From the NCBI GenBank assembly GCA_017694735.1, contig JADIMN010000032.1, positions 1 to 6,693 on the forward strand: a DNA stretch of 6,693 nucleotides, in the 5' to 3' direction. This document shows positions 6,497-6,693 of the stretch, in pieces. Both the position numbers and the translations under genes were made by a program. This DNA comes from Candidatus Alectryobacillus merdavium (GTDB taxonomy: Bacteria > Bacillota_I > Bacilli_A > RFN20 > CAG-826). The notes under the pieces are model-generated. The model saw nothing but the letters and a program-made list of their open reading frames with translations. It searched no databases and was not told the DNA's origin. Position 1 is the stretch's first letter; every line of letters starts with the position of its first letter.

Positions 6497-6693
6497 TTAT
6501 GACAATATTTGATTTAAATAATCTTTGTGGCCATTAATAAAGGAAACAGCATCTACAACATTCTTTCCTTGCAACTGTACTTTTTCTAATAAGACTTGTC
6601 CGTCCCTTAATTGAATGATTAATTTATTTTTTTGTTCAACGAATAATTCACCAACTTTATGGTTGATAATATCGTTATATTTTTTACATTTTA
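6497..6693 (-). CDS. fmt: Probable methionyl-tRNA formyltransferase, C-terminal end only
   Basis: The last 65 codons of a gene entering from the right edge, ending in TAA. The peptide has a beta-rich pattern, VGELFVEQKNKLIIQLRDGQ then VLLEKVQLQGKNVVDAVSFI and NGHK. This resembles the C-terminal tRNA-binding domain of Fmt, where a DGxLxLxxLQxEGKKxMxxxxFLNG pattern is typical. Fmt formylates the methionine on initiator tRNA. The catalytic N-terminal domain is outside the window, so the call rests on one short segment. Another formyltransferase-C or OB-like domain protein is possible. The stop codon abuts the ATG of the helicase gene with no bases between, which suggests one operon. Confidence 0.6.
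   Translation of the reverse strand, partial: KCKKYNDIINHKVGELFVEQKNKLIIQLRDGQVLLEKVQLQGKNVVDAVSFINGHKDYLNQILS

Overview
This is a very AT-rich, almost fully coding bacterial window in which every gene I can support lies on the minus strand, so it is read from position 6693 down to 1. Compact gene packing, low GC and the gene set (fmt, DinG-type helicase, lepA, hemW) suggest a low-GC Firmicute or Mollicutes-like lineage (Bacilli, Erysipelotrichia or RF39-like). Tryptophans in the readable proteins are written TGG, and the only TGA seen ends the helicase gene. This points to the standard bacterial code rather than the Mycoplasma code. The taxonomic placement is inference.

Layout in transcription order: (1) the last 65 codons of a gene resembling the C-terminal domain of methionyl-tRNA formyltransferase (fmt), cut by the window edge; (2) a 776-residue nuclease-helicase, with a PD-(D/E)XK domain fused to a DinG/XPD-type iron-sulfur helicase, whose ATG directly abuts the fmt stop; (3) lepA, encoding elongation factor 4, beginning at or just after the helicase stop; (4) a 94-base intergenic gap with a clear -10 box and a pair of 9-base direct repeats; (5) a 476-residue protein with the architecture of a Fic protein but without the Fic catalytic motif; (6) a 72-residue single-pass membrane protein; (7) the first 204 codons of hemW, a radical SAM haem chaperone, running off the left edge.

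The set reads as two transcription units: fmt-helicase-lepA, with genes touching or overlapping, then pseudo-Fic, small membrane protein and hemW from their own promoter. In Bacillus-type genomes hemW normally follows lepA directly, so the pseudo-Fic and membrane protein genes look like an insertion into that conserved pair. The most interesting item is the pseudo-Fic protein. It keeps the Fic fold context and the C-terminal winged helix, but the HPFx(D/E)GNGRxxR motif has become KPFDAYGEEIAA. It may be a repurposed, non-enzymatic, possibly DNA-binding protein. I see no rRNA, tRNA, CRISPR, IS element or convincing intrinsic terminator.
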